Shown here: positions 48,918-58,574 of the stretch, piece after piece
How the letters are laid out: the number at the start of each line of letters is the position of its first letter
Numbering within the stretch: position 1 is the stretch's first letter
DNA from: Comamonadaceae bacterium
GTDB lineage: Bacteria > Pseudomonadota > Gammaproteobacteria > Burkholderiales > Burkholderiaceae_C
Assembly: GCA_014190675.1 (NCBI GenBank)
Contig: BJGT01000001.1
Location: 1-64,000, forward strand
Length of the DNA stretch: 64,000 nt
Direction of reading: 5' to 3'
Made by a program: the position numbers and the translations under genes
The notes under the pieces: generated by a model
Told to the model about the DNA's origin: nothing
Seen by the model: the letters and a program-made list of their open reading frames with translations, nothing else
Database searches by the model: none

Positions 48918-50633
48918 TCAACGGCTGGCAGCCGAGGCTGGCGGTGCGGCTGCTGGCGCGCTGGCGGCTGTAGCGCTGGCTGCTGATGCCGCCCCCTGCG
49001 GCGGGCGCCCGAGTTCAATGATGCGCAGGGCGGTGCCGTCCCGCTGCAAACGCTGCTGACCCGCGATCACAACGGTTTGGCCTTCGCTCAGCCCATCGAG
49101 CACCTGCACCTTGCCTTGGCGACGGGCGCCGAGCTTGACCTCTTGGCGCAAGGATACAAACTTGGTGTCTGGTGGCAGCGCTGGTGGAGCAACCGCGCCA
49201 GAAGCAGCAACTGCTGGCGCAGGCAGTTCAGAGGGCTCGACCACTTTGATGACAAACTGTCTCCCGCCCTGGGGCACGATGGCCTCCTCAGGCACGACCA
49301 AGGCCTCCGGATTGATTGAAAACACCGTGGTCACCCGGGCAAACATGCCAGGTCGCAAGGGCGCTGGCTCGCCAGTGCCGCCAGGGCCCTGAGCGCCTGC
49401 TCGTCCAGCCGGTCGACCACCGGCCGAAGCAGTGGGCGCTGCGCCGCTGGTCGCACCGCCGGGTGCGCCAGCCCGGTTGGCCGGTCTGGCACCGGTTTTT
49501 GCGGCTGAAGCGTCCGTAGCTGCCGCCGCGCTGGCTGCTGGGCCGGCCTCCGGCGGACAACCCAGGGGCTCACTTGAGGCTGGTGCAGCAGCAGAGCGGC
49601 CTGCCTCCGGCCCAGCCGGCGCTGCTGGTTTGGGCCGCACTGCCGGCTTGGCGCTCGGCGGGCCACCGGCCATGGGCGGGCCGCCAGCTTTGCCTGCTGC
49701 TGCACCGCCCGGCCCACCGGCGCCTGGTGCAGCGCCTGGTGCGGCACCAGGTGCCCCGCCGGCTGCGCCACCCGGGCGGCCGCCAGCAGGCTGGGCCGCC
49801 TCGCCCATGGTGTTGGGCAACACAGCCCGCACGCCGACCGATCGCCCGTTGGCATCAAGCAGGGGATCTAAAGCCTCGATGCGGGCCTTGAAGGCCCGCC
49901 CGGGCATGGCATCAAGCGCCAACTCCACGGACTGCTGCAGCCGTAGCTTGCCCTGAAAGCGCTCAGGCAGGCGGAAGTCAACATACATGCTGCTGATGTC
50001 CTCCAAATTAACAAGGTCTGCGCCGTCTTTCACGAAGTCGCCCAAATTGACCATCCGGATGCCTACGGTACCGTCAAAGGGGGCCAGCAAAACCATGCGC
50101 GCCAGCCGCGCGCAGGACAAAGCCAACTGAGCTTCAACCACCTGCAGGCTCGCAGCGCTCTCTTCTAGAACCCGCTGGGCAACGAAATTTTGCGCCACCA
50201 GCTCCTGGTTGCGCTTCAAATTGGCCTTAGCAATCGATACCTGCGCCATACCCTGCCGAACTTCAGCTCTTTGCAGGGCGTCGTCTAACTGAACCAGCAT
50301 CTGCCCCTTGCGTACTTTGGCACCATCGCTAAAGCCCAGGACCTTGACTCGGCCCGGCACCTCGGGGCGCAGCATGACACTTTGGCGGGAGCGCAGCGTA
50401 CCAACGGTTTGCGCGTCGTCCTGGAGCAACATCTTCTCAACCCGCCCGACTTCTACGCCAGCCGCCCGAGGCGCTGATGGCGCTGACGCACCAGGCAATG
50501 GTGGCGAGGCCGCAGTGCCAGATCCGCTGATTTCCTTGGGCCCTTTGGCCTGACCCTGGTACCACCATGCGGCGCCTGAGGCTGCCGCAATGCCAAGCAC
50601 TGCAACCAAGGGGTAGATGATTTTTCTTGTCAT
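48918..50633 (-). CDS. RND efflux adaptor with a long Gly/Ala/Pro-rich insert
   Basis: A 571-residue membrane-fusion protein, about 190 longer than typical. The N-terminus has a membrane anchor (IIYPLVAVLGIAAASGAAWW). The lipoyl half (MLRPEVPGRVKVLGFSDGAK) and the hairpin with its second half (LLAPFDGTVGIRMVNLGDFV) follow. A beta-barrel ends near residue 275 at RAVLPNTMGEA. Residues ~280-420 are almost only Gly, Ala, Pro and Ser, with GAPGAAPGAAPGAGGPGG repeats. LRPGMFARV and EALVVPEEAIVPQGG then resume the barrel. The C-terminal ~30 residues are Ala/Ser/Pro-rich. The start is ATG 50633; an upstream GTG is possible. Confidence 0.92.
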   Translation of the reverse strand: MTRKIIYPLVAVLGIAAASGAAWWYQGQAKGPKEISGSGTAASPPLPGASAPSAPRAAGVEVGRVEKMLLQDDAQTVGTLRSRQSVMLRPEVPGRVKVLGFSDGAKVRKGQMLVQLDDALQRAEVRQGMAQVSIAKANLKRNQELVAQNFVAQRVLEESAASLQVVEAQLALSCARLARMVLLAPFDGTVGIRMVNLGDFVKDGADLVNLEDISSMYVDFRLPERFQGKLRLQQSVELALDAMPGRAFKARIEALDPLLDANGRSVGVRAVLPNTMGEAAQPAGGRPGGAAGGAPGAAPGAAPGAGGPGGAAAGKAGGPPMAGGPPSAKPAVRPKPAAPAGPEAGRSAAAPASSEPLGCPPEAGPAASAAAATDASAAKTGARPANRAGAPGGATSGAAPTASAGGRPAGRAGAQGPGGTGEPAPLRPGMFARVTTVFSINPEALVVPEEAIVPQGGRQFVIKVVEPSELPAPAVAASGAVAPPALPPDTKFVSLRQEVKLGARRQGKVQVLDGLSEGQTVVIAGQQRLQRDGTALRIIELGRPPQGAASAASATAASAPAAAPPASAASR

Positions 50634-50800
50634 GGACTTGCTGCTCAATCGACTGACCGGGAACCCCACCCAGAGAAATCCGGACGGAACGATTAACCCC
50701 TAACTGTAGCAGGGCTTGGGGCAAATCAAAGAGTGCGCCAAACCATCAAATGGAGGGGGCTTTTGGGGCAACCTAGATTTGCCGGCCTGAGCCATCTCGG

Positions 50801-51250
50801 TTAAAGCCGCTGGCGCATTTGCTCAACACCCCGGTTGGCCAGAGCATCGGCGTGCTCATTTCCCGGGTCGCCGTTATGCCCACGCACCCAGTGCCAGTCA
50901 ATCTGGTGCCCAGCCCGGTTGGCCAGGGCGTCCAGACGCTGCCAGAGGTCTGCGTTTTTGACCTCCTGCTTGGACGCGGTGCGCCAGTTGCGCGCTTTCC
51001 AAGCCGGCAGCCATTCTGTGATGCCTTTGAGCACATATTGGCTGTCGACATGAAGGTTGACATGGCAGGGCCGCTTGAGGGCTGACAGCGCCTCAATCAC
51101 GGCCAGCAGTTCCATGCGGTTGTTGGTGGTTTGAAGCTCCCCGCCAAACAACTCCTTGATCGCGCCGGCCGAACTCAGTACTGCGCCCCAGCCCCCCAGG
51201 CCGGGATTGCCCTTGCAGGCGCCATCGGTATAAATCTCGACTGAATTCAA
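50801..51250 (-). CDS. rnhA: Ribonuclease HI
   Basis: RNase HI degrades RNA in RNA-DNA hybrids. It has 149 residues. The catalytic acidic residues are Asp9 (YTDGAC), Glu47 (NRMELLAV), Asp69 (HVDSQYV) and Asp135 (GNEHADALA), and His125 is in VRGH. The basic protrusion ([15 protein letters not shown]) is present. The start codon is TTG, overlapping the upstream methyltransferase stop, so expression is coupled to it. Confidence 0.97.
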   Translation of the reverse strand: MNSVEIYTDGACKGNPGLGGWGAVLSSAGAIKELFGGELQTTNNRMELLAVIEALSALKRPCHVNLHVDSQYVLKGITEWLPAWKARNWRTASKQEVKNADLWQRLDALANRAGHQIDWHWVRGHNGDPGNEHADALANRGVEQMRQRL

Positions 51251-52035
51251 TCCTGGTTCCTAGCTTGTTGCTCGTTATGGGCCACCGGCTGCTCCAGACC
51301 GCTGCTTCTGGCAATCGACACCGGTGCGTGGCCGCGCGCGCGGGCGTGTTTCCAGCCGGGGCTAAGCAAAGTCATGCTGCGAACTCTTTTCACGGCGACG
51401 ACGAAGTACACGGCACCGAAAATCGGCCACCAGCGCGGGCCAGCCCGGTCCATCCATTCAAAGCGGGCCAGCCAAGCCTCGCTGAGCAAGGCCGGCCGGT
51501 AAGCGCCAAAACGCCCAAGCTCGACCTCAAAACCGAGCAAGCGCAACCAATCGCGCAGCCGCAAATACCCAATCAAGCGGTCCCTGGGCAAAAAGGTCTG
51601 GCCAAAACCCAGCCTGCGGTAAACGGAGGCGCGGCTTTGCCTCAAACCCCACAGGCTCAGTGGGTTGAACCCGCAAATCACCACCCGGCCCTCAGGCACC
51701 AACACCCGCTCAACTTCGCGCAGGGTTGCATGGGGGTCTGGCGAGAGGTCTAGCGCATGGGGCAAAACCACCAGGTCAAGGCTGTTGGCTGAAAAAGGCA
51801 AGGCGGAAAAATCGCTCACCAGGTGGGCCGCCGAAAACCAGTCAGGTGTCGCAAGCCAGCGGTGCGGCATGCGGTTGGCTGCCAGGGCATCCATGTCGGG
51901 CAAACCGAGTTGCAAAGCATGAAAGCCAAAAATGTCAGCCACGGCCAGACCGAGCTGCTTTCGCTCCCACGCCAGCAGGTAGCGCCCTGGCGCTGATTGA
52001 AACCAATCCTGCAAACCTATAATTTCATCGTTCAT
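51247..52035 (-). CDS. Class I SAM-dependent methyltransferase
   Basis: A 262-residue methyltransferase-11-like protein. The usual Gly-rich motif I is replaced by a weak [16 protein letters not shown] segment. The acidic motif II/IV and [18 protein letters not shown] are clear, and [20 protein letters not shown] is a good motif V-VI. This pattern matches the family found upstream of rnhA in many proteobacteria. The target is unknown. It overlaps rnhA by 4 bp and is divergent from mltD, with 87 bp between start codons. Confidence 0.85.
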   Translation of the reverse strand: MNDEIIGLQDWFQSAPGRYLLAWERKQLGLAVADIFGFHALQLGLPDMDALAANRMPHRWLATPDWFSAAHLVSDFSALPFSANSLDLVVLPHALDLSPDPHATLREVERVLVPEGRVVICGFNPLSLWGLRQSRASVYRRLGFGQTFLPRDRLIGYLRLRDWLRLLGFEVELGRFGAYRPALLSEAWLARFEWMDRAGPRWWPIFGAVYFVVAVKRVRSMTLLSPGWKHARARGHAPVSIARSSGLEQPVAHNEQQARNQD

Positions 52036-52122
52036 GGATCACATCAAAATCACCTGGCCAGCAGCGCCCACACAAGTCCGTCCGCCGGCACGAGCTCGCC
52101 TTGCGCATGGTCTGGCGCCAAC

Positions 52123-53598
52123 ATGTTGAAAGCCGGCGAATTTTATCTGTTGCTGGCGTTGCCTTGGGTCTTGAGCCTGATCGGCGGCATGGCGCATGGG
52201 CAGACCGGATTGGCCGAAAAAACAGCGGCAGACAGCCCATCGGCGCCCACCGAGTTGCGACTGATCACACCGGTAGAGGTGCAAAGTCAGGCTGTCACTG
52301 GCTTGGCTGCACCGGGGGACTTGTGGGAGCGTATCCGCCGCGGATTTGCCATGCCCAACCTCGACACTGATTTGGTGCGCGGGCGCGAACAGTGGTACAG
52401 CGCCCGGCCCGACTACCTGATGCGCATGACCGAGCGTTCCAACAAATACCTGTTTCATATTGTTGAAGAGCTTGAGCGCCGCAACATGCCAAGCGAGCTG
52501 GCATTGCTGCCGTTTGTGGAGAGTGCCTTCAATCCCCAGGCAGTGTCCTCAGCCAAGGCAATGGGCATGTGGCAGTTCATGCCGGCCACTGGCAAGCAAT
52601 ACGAATTGCGCCAAAACATTTTTCGGGACGACCGCCGCGATGTGCTTGCCTCAACCCGTGCGGCGCTGGACTACCTGCAAAAACTGCACGAGATGTTTGG
52701 CGATTGGCACCTGGCATTGGCAGCCTATAACTGGGGCGAGGGCAGCGTGGGCCGGTCGATGCGAAAGCGTCAGCAAGCTGGGCAGAGCAGCAGCTATGTC
52801 GACTTGCCAATGCCGCAAGAGACCCGTTTTTATGTGCCCAAGCTGCAGGCCATAAAAAACATCGTGGCCCGGCCGCAAGAATTCAATGTCGAATTGCCCC
52901 GCATCGAAAACCACCCCTTCTTTGAGGCCGTCGATATCAAACGCGATATCGATGTGGCATTGGCCGCCAAGTTGGCTGGTGTGAAACTAGAGGACTTTAT
53001 GGCCCTCAATCCATCCGCCCGTCAACCTGTGATTCTGGCTGCCGGCACCCCGCAAATACTGCTGCCCTGGGACAATGCGAAGGCCTTTGAGGAACGCCTG
53101 TCGGGCTACGATGGGCGCTTGGCAAGCTGGACTGTATGGGTCGCACCGAGCACCTTGAAGCCGGCGGACGCAGCAAAAAAGGTCGGCATGAGCGAAGCCG
53201 AGTTGCGCCGGGTCAACAACATACCACCCAGGGTTGTCATCAAGGCCGGCTCGAGCCTCCTGGTGCCGCGTCCGCTGCAACTTGGCAACGATGTGGCAAG
53301 CCATGTGGCCGACCATGGTCAGCTGAACCTGGCGCCTGAAATCGCGCTCAAGCGCAGCAGCGTGAAAGCCGGCAAGGGTGAAACGGTAGCCAGTGTGGCA
53401 AAGCGTTACCGCCTGAGCCCGGCAACGGTGGCCGAATGGAACCAGGTCAGCGTCACAGCCAACTTCAAACCCGGCCAGGCGGTGGTACTTTATTTACCGG
53501 CAGGCAGTAAACCAACCAAACAGGCTGCCAAAAGCAAAACGCGTGCGCCATCCGCGACCAAGCCCTCCAGCGGGCCTAAGCCGTCCAGCAAGCGCTGA
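52123..53598 (+). CDS. mltD: Membrane-bound lytic murein transglycosylase D
   Basis: MltD cleaves the glycan strands of peptidoglycan, producing anhydro-muropeptides. From the ATG at 52123 it has 491 residues. A signal/anchor (FYLLLALPWVLSLIGGMAHG) is followed by the SLT catalytic domain, with the catalytic Glu in LLPFVESAFNPQAVSSAKAM and the GMWQFMPATG motif. One LysM-type repeat near residue 425 (KAGKGETVASVAKRYRLSPA) binds peptidoglycan, and a degenerate earlier one surrounds residues 340-390. The C-terminal tail is Lys/Ser/Pro-rich. The frame is open 42 codons before the ATG, but those lie in the methyltransferase leader. Confidence 0.94.
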   Translation: MLKAGEFYLLLALPWVLSLIGGMAHGQTGLAEKTAADSPSAPTELRLITPVEVQSQAVTGLAAPGDLWERIRRGFAMPNLDTDLVRGREQWYSARPDYLMRMTERSNKYLFHIVEELERRNMPSELALLPFVESAFNPQAVSSAKAMGMWQFMPATGKQYELRQNIFRDDRRDVLASTRAALDYLQKLHEMFGDWHLALAAYNWGEGSVGRSMRKRQQAGQSSSYVDLPMPQETRFYVPKLQAIKNIVARPQEFNVELPRIENHPFFEAVDIKRDIDVALAAKLAGVKLEDFMALNPSARQPVILAAGTPQILLPWDNAKAFEERLSGYDGRLASWTVWVAPSTLKPADAAKKVGMSEAELRRVNNIPPRVVIKAGSSLLVPRPLQLGNDVASHVADHGQLNLAPEIALKRSSVKAGKGETVASVAKRYRLSPATVAEWNQVSVTANFKPGQAVVLYLPAGSKPTKQAAKSKTRAPSATKPSSGPKPSSKR

Positions 53599-53609
53599 GC
53601 AGTTGCGGC

Positions 53610-54200
53610 CTAACGCCGGTCGACCAGGGCATGGGCAATGGTGCCCAAATCCACGTACTCCAACTCGCTGCCGGCGGGCACCCCGCGGGCCAGACGGGTC
53701 AGGCTGAGACCTCGGGCTTTGAGCGCTTCGCCGATGACATGGGCCGTGGCCTCGCCTTCGGCGGTAAAGTTGGTGGCCAAAATGACTTCACGCACCTGCC
53801 CGTCACAGGCACGCTCGAAGAGTTTCTTCAGGCCGATGTCCTTGGGTCCGATCCCGTCGAGCGGACTCAACCGGCCCATCAACACAAAATACAGGCCACG
53901 GTAAGCGCCGGTGCGCTCCACCGCAGACTGATCAGCCGGGGTCTCAACCACGCAGAGCTTGGAGGCGTCGCGCTTCGGGTCCAGGCAGGTTGCACAAACA
54001 TCGGCTTGGGTGAAAGTGTGGCAACGCTCGCAATGGCCAATTTCCGCCGCGGCTTGCGCCAGGGCTCTGGAGAGGCCCAGTGCACCAGCCCGATCATGTT
54101 GAAGCAGATAGAAGGCCATCCGCGAAGCCGACTTCACCCCGACCCCGGGCAAACGCCGTAAAGCCTGGATCAACAGCTCCAGGGCGTTGGCACTAGCCAC
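53610..54200 (-). CDS. recR: Recombination protein RecR
   Basis: RecR works with RecO and RecF in gap repair. It has 196 residues. The helix-hairpin-helix begins [20 protein letters not shown]. The zinc finger uses Cys in CERCHTF and CATC. The TOPRIM domain includes [20 protein letters not shown] and [15 protein letters not shown]. It is the last gene of dnaX-ybaB-recR and is convergent with mltD, 11 bp apart. Confidence 0.97.
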   Translation of the reverse strand: MASANALELLIQALRRLPGVGVKSASRMAFYLLQHDRAGALGLSRALAQAAAEIGHCERCHTFTQADVCATCLDPKRDASKLCVVETPADQSAVERTGAYRGLYFVLMGRLSPLDGIGPKDIGLKKLFERACDGQVREVILATNFTAEGEATAHVIGEALKARGLSLTRLARGVPAGSELEYVDLGTIAHALVDRR

Positions 54201-54211
54201 AGCAGCTGGTC

Positions 54212-54544
54212 TCAGAACGGGAACTTCATGCCGCCCGGTAGCCCGGGCATGCCGGCGGTGAGCTTGCCCATTTTCTCGGCCGAGGTCTCCTCGGCCCGTC
54301 GCAAGGCGGCATTGAAAGCCGCAGCCACCAGGTCTTCAAGCATGTCCTTGTCTTCAGCCAGCAAACTCGGGTCAATCGTGACGCGTTTGACATCATGTTT
54401 GCAGGTCATGGTGATCTTGACCAGGCCGGCGCCCGATTCGCCGCTGACTTCGATGAATCCGAGCTCATCCTGCGCCTTCTTCATGTTGTCCTGCATCGCC
54501 TGGGCCTGCTTCATGAGTCCGGCGAGTTGACCTTTGTTGAACAT
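54212..54544 (-). CDS. ybaB: YbaB/EbfC-family nucleoid-associated protein
   Basis: A 110-residue DNA-binding dimer of the YbaB/EbfC family. The opening [20 protein letters not shown], the central [18 protein letters not shown] and the C-terminal [10 protein letters not shown] match the family. The start ATG at 54544 is chosen over an upstream open extension. It lies between dnaX and recR, the usual order. Confidence 0.96.
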   Translation of the reverse strand: MFNKGQLAGLMKQAQAMQDNMKKAQDELGFIEVSGESGAGLVKITMTCKHDVKRVTIDPSLLAEDKDMLEDLVAAAFNAALRRAEETSAEKMGKLTAGMPGLPGGMKFPF

Positions 54545-54587
54545 TTTTTTCCTCGGGGGTTGTGGTGGGGCGCGGGGTGACCGGTGC

Positions 54588-56399
54588 TCAGCCCTGCTTG
54601 ATACTGCCAGGCACGATTTTCGCCCCAAAATCGCGCAACATGGTCTGCACGAAGGGGTCTTCAAAAATGATTTTCTCGGCCGCCAGTTGGCGCTCGGCCG
54701 CAGCTTGCGCATTGCGCCTGGCGGGGCTGTCGCTCACCCGGCCGACCTCCACCACCAATTGCACGGCATGGCCCGCTGCCTGCAAGGCTGATGCCAGGCG
54801 GTCCCGGCTGCCGGGCTGGTTAAGCGACTCGCGTTCAAGCCGAAGCAGCCACTGGTCGGTGTCGCGCGCAAGCAGTTGTGCCTGTAGGGCCAGCTCCCGC
54901 ACCAGGCCGGAGATAGCCTCCTTGGCCACCAGTTCCTGCACCACGGCATGCCAAAAACTGCCGTCTTCGGTGGGCACCAGGGCTGCCACCGACTGTTGGG
55001 CCAGAACCTCAGAACGAGAATCGGCCGCAACCCGCACCGGAATATCCGCAATCTCGGGCTCCGTCGCAGCTACAACTGGCAGCGCCGGGCTGGCCTGGGA
55101 CCTGGACGCTGCGCCTTGCCAACTGGCTGCCACCGACCCACCGCTGCGCACTGGCAGCAGTTGCCCGGCGCGGTCCGATGCATGACCGGCTGGGGCTGGC
55201 AGGGGTTTGTTGGGGGCATCAAGCAGCGGCGCTTGGGCCCGAAGCAGTTCTGGCGCAGCCTCAATCAGAGTTTTTTTTTCTGCTGCGGCCAAAACCGGGC
55301 GCCCCGGTTTGAAGGCCAGCAAACGCAGCAAGACCATGGTCAAGGCGGCGTATTCATCAGGCGCCAAACCCAGCTCAGCCCGACCATGCAGGCACAGGCT
55401 ATAGAGCAACTGCGTCTCGTCCGCTGGCAAACTGCGGGCCAAGGATGCAAGTTCTGCCGCATCCGGGTCGCTGTCGTCCGGCTCACCAGGCACGGCCTGC
55501 AACACTGCCATGCGCTGTAAAACTGTGGCCATTTCCTCCAGTGCGGCAGCCGCACTCAAGCCATGCAGCCGCAGGGTCTCGACAGTCTGGACCACCGCCT
55601 TGCCATCGCCGAGGGCCAAGGCTTGCAACAAGCCAAACACATAGCTGCGATCGACACTGCCCAGCATCAGGCGCACGCTGGCTTCTTGGAGCTGCCCCGA
55701 ACCGAAGGCAATCGCCTGATCGGTCAAGCTCAGCGCATCGCGCATGGAGCCCCGTGCTGCGCGGGCCAGCAGGCGCAGCGACTGTGCATCTGCCTGCACC
55801 CCTTCAGCCAGCAGCACTTGCTGCAGATGTTCGCCAATCGTCTCGGGCGCCATCGGACGCAAGTTGAACTGCAGACAGCGGGAGAGCACCGTCACCGGAA
55901 CCTTTTGCGGGTCGGTGGTGGCAAGCACAAATTTCAGGTAGTCCGGCGGCTCCTCCAGGGTCTTGAGCATGGCATTGAAAGCGGTGCTGCTGAGCATGTG
56001 CACTTCGTCGATCATGAACACCTTGAAGCGCCCTTGCACAGGTTTGTAGACCGCCTGCTCCAGCAGCGCCTGTATCTCGTCAACGCCGCGGTTTGAAGCC
56101 GCGTCGAGTTCGGTGTAATCAACAAAGCGGCCGGTGTCAATGTCGGTGCAGGCTTGGCAAACGCCGCAAGGCGATGCGGTGATGCCGCCCTGCCCGTCAG
56201 CGCCCTGGCAGTTGAGGGATTTGGCCAAAATACGCGACACCGTTGTCTTGCCAACACCCCGGGTTCCCGTGAACAAATAGGCATGATGCAGCCGCTTCGT
56301 CGTCAGCGCGTTGCTAAGGGCCTGCACCACATGGCCCTGCCCCACCATTTCAGTGAAATTCTTGGGCCGGTATTTGCGGGCAAGGACGAGGTAGGACAT
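54588..56399 (-). CDS. dnaX: DNA polymerase III subunits gamma and tau
   Basis: DnaX forms the clamp-loader ATPase and links it to the polymerase cores. It has 603 residues from the ATG at 56399. Walker A GTRGVGKT is at 45-52, the zinc site uses Cys64, Cys78, Cys81 and Cys84, and the sensor and SRC motif (TVLSRCLQF) follow. Domain III ends near residue 365. A 9-A run (55271-55279) at codons 374-376 is followed in both other frames by stops within four codons. A truncated gamma of about 377-379 residues is therefore possible. Domains IV-V form the rest of tau. Confidence 0.97.
   Translation of the reverse strand: MSYLVLARKYRPKNFTEMVGQGHVVQALSNALTTKRLHHAYLFTGTRGVGKTTVSRILAKSLNCQGADGQGGITASPCGVCQACTDIDTGRFVDYTELDAASNRGVDEIQALLEQAVYKPVQGRFKVFMIDEVHMLSSTAFNAMLKTLEEPPDYLKFVLATTDPQKVPVTVLSRCLQFNLRPMAPETIGEHLQQVLLAEGVQADAQSLRLLARAARGSMRDALSLTDQAIAFGSGQLQEASVRLMLGSVDRSYVFGLLQALALGDGKAVVQTVETLRLHGLSAAAALEEMATVLQRMAVLQAVPGEPDDSDPDAAELASLARSLPADETQLLYSLCLHGRAELGLAPDEYAALTMVLLRLLAFKPGRPVLAAAEKKTLIEAAPELLRAQAPLLDAPNKPLPAPAGHASDRAGQLLPVRSGGSVAASWQGAASRSQASPALPVVAATEPEIADIPVRVAADSRSEVLAQQSVAALVPTEDGSFWHAVVQELVAKEAISGLVRELALQAQLLARDTDQWLLRLERESLNQPGSRDRLASALQAAGHAVQLVVEVGRVSDSPARRNAQAAAERQLAAEKIIFEDPFVQTMLRDFGAKIVPGSIKQG
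55271..55280 (-). promoter_or_regulatory. A9 slippery run in dnaX (gamma/tau switch candidate)
   Basis: On the minus strand the mRNA reads G-AAA-AAA-AAA-CT across codons 374-377 (Glu-Lys-Lys-Thr). A one-base shift to -1 gives AAC TCT GAT TGA; to +1 gives CTC TGA. Either would end the protein just after domain III. A run of nine A also supports transcriptional slippage, as in Thermus dnaX. Confidence 0.65.
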
Positions 56400-56480
56400 A
56401 GTCAGCCATTCTACGGTCCTGCCTCGGCAAGGCTCATGCCTAGTCACTGGTTGGCGATGCTTGGCGGCATGTTCGCCGCT

Positions 56481-56505
56481 GAGGCCTCAAGCCACCGAGG
56501 CCTCA
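56481..56505. repeat. Twin GAGGCCTC palindromes in the dnaX-ffs region
   Basis: GAGGCCTCA occurs at 56481-56489 and again at 56497-56505, 16 bp apart. Each contains the palindrome GAGGCCTC. They lie between the divergent dnaX start and the SRP RNA promoter. Confidence 0.5.
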
Positions 56506-56517
56506 GGCCCAAGCCCG

Positions 56518-56523
56518 TACAAT
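56518..56523 (+). promoter_or_regulatory. SRP RNA promoter -10
   Basis: TACAAT lies 8 bases before the predicted RNA 5' end. A clear -35 is not visible. Confidence 0.55.
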
Positions 56524-56530
56524 CTTGCGT

Positions 56531-56624
56531 GACGGGCCTTCCCACATGGGGAAGCGGCCAACCGGGTCAGGTGGGGAACCAAGCAGCCCTAACTGTGGAT
56601 CCAGTGCTGGGGTCAAGGCTCGTC
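56531..56624 (+). ncRNA. ffs: Signal recognition particle 4.5S RNA
   Basis: The RNA core of the signal recognition particle, which binds Ffh. The diagnostic asymmetric loop region is GGTCAGGTGGGGAACCAAGC then AGCC, close to E. coli GGTCAGGTCCGGAAGGAAGC. The terminal stem GACGGGCCTT pairs with AAGGCTCGTC over ten positions with one G-U, giving 94 nt. The 3' end overlaps the antisense end of the flavoprotein gene by 12 bp. A TACAAT -10 lies just upstream. Confidence 0.9.
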
Positions 56625-57971
56625 AACCCCCTTTTCGTCACCCAGCCGAGTCGCAGCAATGGCCGTGGCTTGCTGGCCTACAGCGCTTGATCTGCCGTTT
56701 TTTTTCTGTTCCAGAAAGTCTAAAATGCCGTCCGCGGCCTGGCGCCCAGTGGCCAGACTTGCGGTCAACAAATACCCCCCGGTCGGCGCCTCCCAATCCA
56801 ACATTTCCCCCGCACAAAATAAACCCGGGCAGGACTTGGCCATCAGCCCTGAATCAAGGCCCTCAAATCGAACCCCCCCAGCCGTGCTGATAGCCTCGTC
56901 TAGCGGTCGGGTCGCGCCAAATGACATGGGCAGGGCCTTGATGGCTGACGCAAGTTCCCCGGCATGGTGCATGCGCTGGGGCCCCAAGCACTCATGCAGC
57001 AGGGCAAGCTTCACGCCTGCCAAAGAGAGTCGACTTTTCAGGTGGTTGGCCAGCGAACGTGATCCGCGCGGGTGGTTTATTTCGGCCTGCACCCGCTGCA
57101 GCGACAGGTCTGGCAACAAGTCGAGCACAAAATCAGCTTGCCCGGTGGCGTCAATTTGGTCGCGCAATTGACGCGAGAAAGCGTACACCAAGCTGCCCTC
57201 GAAGCCGCTGTGCGTCACCACAAATTCGCCCTGCTGGCGCTGTGTTTGGCCCTGCACATCGGTCACCGTGAGGGCTATGGTTTTCAAGGCTTGGCCAGCG
57301 AAACGTTGCCCAAAATAGGGGCTCCAGGCAGGGGCCACATCAAAACCGCAGTTGCTCGGGCGCAGCGGCGATACAGCGACGCCCCGCGCCTCGACCTGGT
57401 CGACCCACAGCCCGTCAGACCCCAAGCGGGCCCAACTCGCGCCGCCCAAAGCCAGCAGCACCGCATCACCGCTGGCCAGCGCAGGGCCCTGGGGGGTCAA
57501 AAAAAGCAACTCGAGGGCTGTTTCGTCTTCCCGGTCTGCCCAGCCGACCCAACGGTGCCGCAGGTGAAATTTCACGGGCTGCCCCTGCTCGGGTTGGCGC
57601 AAACGCTGCAACCAGGCCCGCAGCAGGGGAGAGGCCTTCATCTCGTTCGGGAAAATACGCCCTGAGCTGCCGACAAAAGTCGACACTCCCAGCGACCGGG
57701 CCCAAGCCTGCAACTGCTCGGCGTTGAAGGCCTGAATGGCAGACGAAACATGGTTGCAATGCGGCCCAAAGCGGCTAAGAAATCGGGCAAGAGGCTCTGA
57801 ATGGCTCAGGTTCAAGCCGCCCCGGCCAGCCAGCAAGAACTTGCGGCCAACAGAGGGCATAGCATCAAACAAGTTTACCGCCACACCAGCAGCCGACAGC
57901 ACTTCTGCGGCCATCAAACCGGCTGGCCCGCCGCCCACCACCAAGACTCGGTGGGTCGGCTCAGCCGTCAT
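56613..57971 (-). CDS. BaiN/HI0933-like FAD flavoprotein (TIGR03862 type)
   Basis: A 452-residue NAD(P)/FAD-dependent oxidoreductase of uncertain substrate. The N-terminal FAD fold is RVLVVGGGPAGLMAAEVLSA. The family-specific GRKFLLAGRGGLNLSHSEPL and SGRIFPNEMKASPLLRAWL follow. The C-terminal FAD motif is PGLFCAGEMLDWEAPTGGYL. The start is ATG 57971; the frame is open 39 codons further but those residues are low-complexity. The C-terminal ~35 residues after the second FAD motif appear family-atypical, and the last 12 bp overlap the SRP RNA. Confidence 0.87.
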   Translation of the reverse strand: MTAEPTHRVLVVGGGPAGLMAAEVLSAAGVAVNLFDAMPSVGRKFLLAGRGGLNLSHSEPLARFLSRFGPHCNHVSSAIQAFNAEQLQAWARSLGVSTFVGSSGRIFPNEMKASPLLRAWLQRLRQPEQGQPVKFHLRHRWVGWADREDETALELLFLTPQGPALASGDAVLLALGGASWARLGSDGLWVDQVEARGVAVSPLRPSNCGFDVAPAWSPYFGQRFAGQALKTIALTVTDVQGQTQRQQGEFVVTHSGFEGSLVYAFSRQLRDQIDATGQADFVLDLLPDLSLQRVQAEINHPRGSRSLANHLKSRLSLAGVKLALLHECLGPQRMHHAGELASAIKALPMSFGATRPLDEAISTAGGVRFEGLDSGLMAKSCPGLFCAGEMLDWEAPTGGYLLTASLATGRQAADGILDFLEQKKNGRSSAVGQQATAIAATRLGDEKGVDEP

Positions 57972-58235
57972 GTTGCCAACCAGGTCTGGGGCTCTCGGCC
58001 GGCCCGGGGATGGCGGCTGGGCACGCTGCAGCGTCTTCGCAAGCAAGTCGCCGCTGCAAACTGTCGTCGTGTTGCTGGTGCTCGCCATGGCTGAGGGTGC
58101 GAAAGCTTGCCAAGCCTGGCCAATCGTAAAAGCCTGTAGTTTTCATTTGCTAATATTTGTGACACAACGGTCTGCCGGTTTCTGTCACAATTTCCCAACT
58201 TTAACCCCATCGCCTATCTCATCTGAGGAAACACC

Positions 58236-58568
58236 ATGGCCAGCGAACTCATCAAACACGTGACCGACCTCTCTTTTGAGGCAGACGTGCTGAAATCCGG
58301 CCAGCCAGTGCTGGTGGACTACTGGGCCGAATGGTGTGGGCCCTGCAAACAAATCGCTCCGATTCTTGATGAGGTCTCCTTAGCCTACCAAGGCAAACTG
58401 CAAATAGCCAAAATGAATGTGGATGAAAACCGCGATATACCAGCGAAGTTCAACATCCGAGGCATCCCGACTCTGATGCTATTCAAGGATGGCAAGCTTG
58501 CAGCCACCAAGGTTGGTGCACTGAGCAAGGCACAGTTGACGGCCTTTATCAACGAACAACTGGGCTGA
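58236..58568 (+). CDS. trxA: Thioredoxin 1
   Basis: TrxA reduces protein disulfides in the cytoplasm and receives electrons from thioredoxin reductase. It has 110 residues. The redox site is Cys34-Gly-Pro-Cys37 ([10 protein letters not shown]), with the cis-proline Pro78 in RGIPTLML. Asp28 precedes Tyr-Trp. GAGGAAA upstream is a good ribosome-binding site. A GC-rich hairpin follows at 58575-58599, before the rho leader. Confidence 0.98.
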   Translation: MASELIKHVTDLSFEADVLKSGQPVLVDYWAEWCGPCKQIAPILDEVSLAYQGKLQIAKMNVDENRDIPAKFNIRGIPTLMLFKDGKLAATKVGALSKAQLTAFINEQLG

Positions 58569-58574
58569 ACCACC

